Source: Flavilitoribacter nigricans DSM 23189 = NBRC 102662 (lineage in GTDB: Bacteria; Bacteroidota; Bacteroidia; Chitinophagales; Saprospiraceae). From it: a stretch of 64,000 bases of DNA. The first letter of the stretch is position 1. Each line of letters starts with the position of its first letter. The DNA is taken from positions 310,001 to 374,000 of the forward strand of contig NZ_PDUD01000001.1 of assembly GCF_002646595.1 (NCBI RefSeq). Reading direction: 5' to 3'. The position numbers were made by a program, and so were the translations under genes. Below, in pieces: positions 62,457-64,000 of this stretch. Under the pieces are notes generated by a model. The model saw only the letters and a program-made list of their open reading frames with translations. It did not search any database and had not been told where the DNA came from.

Positions 62457-63184
62457 TTTCGGTAGTTGTTTTCAGTCCGCCATGCTTCGTAAAGTGCCAG
62501 GTCGAACCGGTTGTAACGGGCGATCAGTTCCATTTCGTCCGGGCTGGGCTCCGGGTATTTAGACTTTCGATCGTGCAATACCTCCTCGTAGGGAATATGA
62601 TGGTCCCGCAAAAAGAGCTGTACACTATTGGAGAAATCCTCAAAAGGAATGACATAAGTGAAATCCGCAAGATTTTTCCGGGCAATCGCTAAGGTACTCT
62701 CATCCGGTTCGGGATCGATCGATCCCGAAAAATACCGGCAATACAGATTGCGCACTGCCCAATTCTTTTTCAGAAAGGTTTCCAGTCCCCTATTGGCGTA
62801 TTTCTGATAGGGAAATCCGGGGTATTCGCGCAGCACCATCTGATAATGCGACCACACCCGGGAAACCGGTTCCCGCATGATCGTCAGGTAGCGGTACGCT
62901 CCGGGCGGGCAGTGCATGGAGACCGGCCGGTGGATATGCAGATTGACAAAGGTATCGCCCGGATCTTTTTCCAGCATATTGGCCAGGGTAGTCCCTCCCG
63001 TTTTGGGAATATGAATAAAACTGATCTGATCCCGGGCAAAGGTGTAATCGGGATTATCAAATCCGTTCATCCGGTGCCGGTACCGGATATGTTTGTCGGT
63101 ATCCAATACCTTGTCGAGTAGCTGATAGTAATCCAGCAGCAACGCTTTCTTGATCCGGCCAAGGCGTACGTGCAGTGCCGTCAA
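62453..63184 (-). CDS. Sulfotransferase, heparan-sulfotransferase-like (Sulfotransfer_2)
   Basis: 243 residues. The PAPS loop is SFIHIPKTGGTTLANML near residue 55, with the 3'-phosphate site TIMREPVSRVWSHYQ at about 100-114. These are typical of carbohydrate sulfotransferases of the HS2ST type. The start is TTG, overlapping the upstream stop as TTGA (63181-63184). With the gene at 51477, the cluster has two unrelated sulfotransferases, implying at least two sulfation positions. Confidence 0.88.
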   Translation of the reverse strand: MTALHVRLGRIKKALLLDYYQLLDKVLDTDKHIRYRHRMNGFDNPDYTFARDQISFIHIPKTGGTTLANMLEKDPGDTFVNLHIHRPVSMHCPPGAYRYLTIMREPVSRVWSHYQMVLREYPGFPYQKYANRGLETFLKKNWAVRNLYCRYFSGSIDPEPDESTLAIARKNLADFTYVIPFEDFSNSVQLFLRDHHIPYEEVLHDRKSKYPEPSPDEMELIARYNRFDLALYEAWRTENNYRK

Positions 63185-64000
63185 ACTGAAGATTTTTTGT
63201 TCATTTTCCTTTTAGATACTGCCACCTGTTCCAAACCATTGTAATGGGCCGCCTTCATCACCAGGATACCATCCCAGCTAAAGGATTCCTCCAGGTCCAC
63301 ATCAGCAACTAGCTGAAAACCATACTTTTCAATTAGGATTTGCTTACAATTTGCATGAAGCTCCGCGGAATGGGTCGAAATGAATACAAACCCGACCCGC
63401 TGCTCTTTTAGCAATTGTTCGGCCCCCTGCAACATCTCCAGTTCGTAGCCCTGAATATCCGTGTGCAGGATATCGACAAAATCGATATTCTTCCGGCGGC
63501 AGATCTCATCTACGGTCGTCACGTTATTTTCGCTGTTGATCGCTTTGCCGATGCCGTAGTGAAGGAACTCTCCCTGCAAGCCATTCAGCCGAAAATTCTC
63601 CTTCCCGAAATACAGATTTTCGCGGTCGGGTTCGACCATGATGCAGCGTGCTTCGGGAAATTGCTGTAAAAACCACATGGAATAAAAGGCCCAGTAGGCC
63701 CCGAGTTCCAGAAAGGTATACGGCTTGCCGGCGGGAAGGGAATCCAACACCGCCCGAAAGGCTTTTTCTTCCTGGGGTTCGTGCACGCCCCGGTTTTGCA
63801 TCAGCATATCCAGCATGGGATAGCTGTAATAACTGAACGGATCGATGCGCAGTCCGTTGTGCATGACCAGCTGCCCGTCGATCACTTTCCCGGCTTCCGG
63901 CACCCGGGGAATGTCTGCGTTATCCGGGCATTCAACCACCAGCTCGATCCGTGGCCGCCAGTACTGCTGGCGCTCTTCCGATAGCTGATCCAGCAGCGGC
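63181..64000 (-). CDS. FkbM-family methyltransferase (partial, 5' end outside window)
   Basis: The minus-strand frame remains open to the right edge of the window (…PLLDQLSEERQQYWRP upstream of the GTG that could be a start at 63939), so the gene is truncated by the window, not by a stop. The visible part has the FkbM SAM motif FLELGAYWAFYSMWFLQ, IMVEPDRENLYFGKENF and DFVDILHTDIQGYELEML. It differs from the neighbouring FkbM gene, so it is probably not a recent duplicate. Coupled by TTGA to the sulfotransferase gene. Confidence 0.8.
   Translation of the reverse strand, partial: PLLDQLSEERQQYWRPRIELVVECPDNADIPRVPEAGKVIDGQLVMHNGLRIDPFSYYSYPMLDMLMQNRGVHEPQEEKAFRAVLDSLPAGKPYTFLELGAYWAFYSMWFLQQFPEARCIMVEPDRENLYFGKENFRLNGLQGEFLHYGIGKAINSENNVTTVDEICRRKNIDFVDILHTDIQGYELEMLQGAEQLLKEQRVGFVFISTHSAELHANCKQILIEKYGFQLVADVDLEESFSWDGILVMKAAHYNGLEQVAVSKRKMNKKSSV

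Overview
ORGANISM. The window looks like a chromosomal piece of a Bacteroidota bacterium, probably a free-living or marine saprospirian/Lewinella-type lineage. The lineage guess is inference. Supporting signs are a SusC/SusD pair behind a hybrid two-component regulator, class TAnnTTTG promoters, lipoprotein-rich sulfatases and the lack of Shine-Dalgarno dependence. No rRNA, tRNA, phage or IS gene was recognised. LAYOUT. 1-8.8 kb: a partial DUF1800 gene, a GH65 phosphorylase, a small lipoprotein, then a 590-bp non-coding stretch with strong RNA secondary structure and its own promoter and terminator. Next come a TPR histidine kinase, a 37-residue double-glycine peptide gene with its own terminator, and a six-copy tandem array (period 146-150 bp). 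Each array unit carries a 13-codon hydrophobic mini-ORF on one strand and an intrinsic terminator on the other. 8.8-29.2 kb: mostly housekeeping genes: lon, an RlmI-type methyltransferase, valS, a DAP decarboxylase, an ECF sigma factor with a putative anti-sigma partner, an APC permease, agmatine deiminase, a membrane pentapeptide-repeat protein, a phosphodiesterase coupled to a catalytically dead papain homologue, and the two large subunits of an acyl-CoA carboxylase around an aminotransferase. 28.8-32.7 kb: a tyrosine/homogentisate catabolic unit (MarR regulator, hmgA, hppD, flavin reductase) with a clear promoter and two palindromic operators in front of hmgA. 32.8-48.6 kb: a polysaccharide utilisation locus: hybrid two-component regulator with a perfect 16-bp inverted repeat around its promoter, SusC, SusD, a sulfatase with a GH20b-like tail, a GH109-type glycosidase, a second sulfatase and a convergent sialidase-like gene. 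The enzyme set points to a sulfated, N-acetylhexosamine-containing glycan. 48.6-64 kb: a long minus-strand surface-polysaccharide cluster of tightly coupled genes: glycosyltransferases, GT11 fucosyltransferase, two sulfotransferases, two FkbM methyltransferases, acyltransferase, asparagine synthase-like protein, epimerase, a two-domain oxidoreductase and a heparinase II/III-like protein. It probably makes a sulfated, fucosylated, methylated exopolysaccharide. HOW IT FITS TOGETHER. A locus degrading sulfated glycans sits tail-to-tail with one building them. The most unusual parts are the non-coding ones: the tandem mini-ORF/terminator array (7847-8728), the structured RNA region (4712-5123), the lone GG-peptide gene (7280-7393) and the inverted repeat around the regulator promoter (32728-32789).
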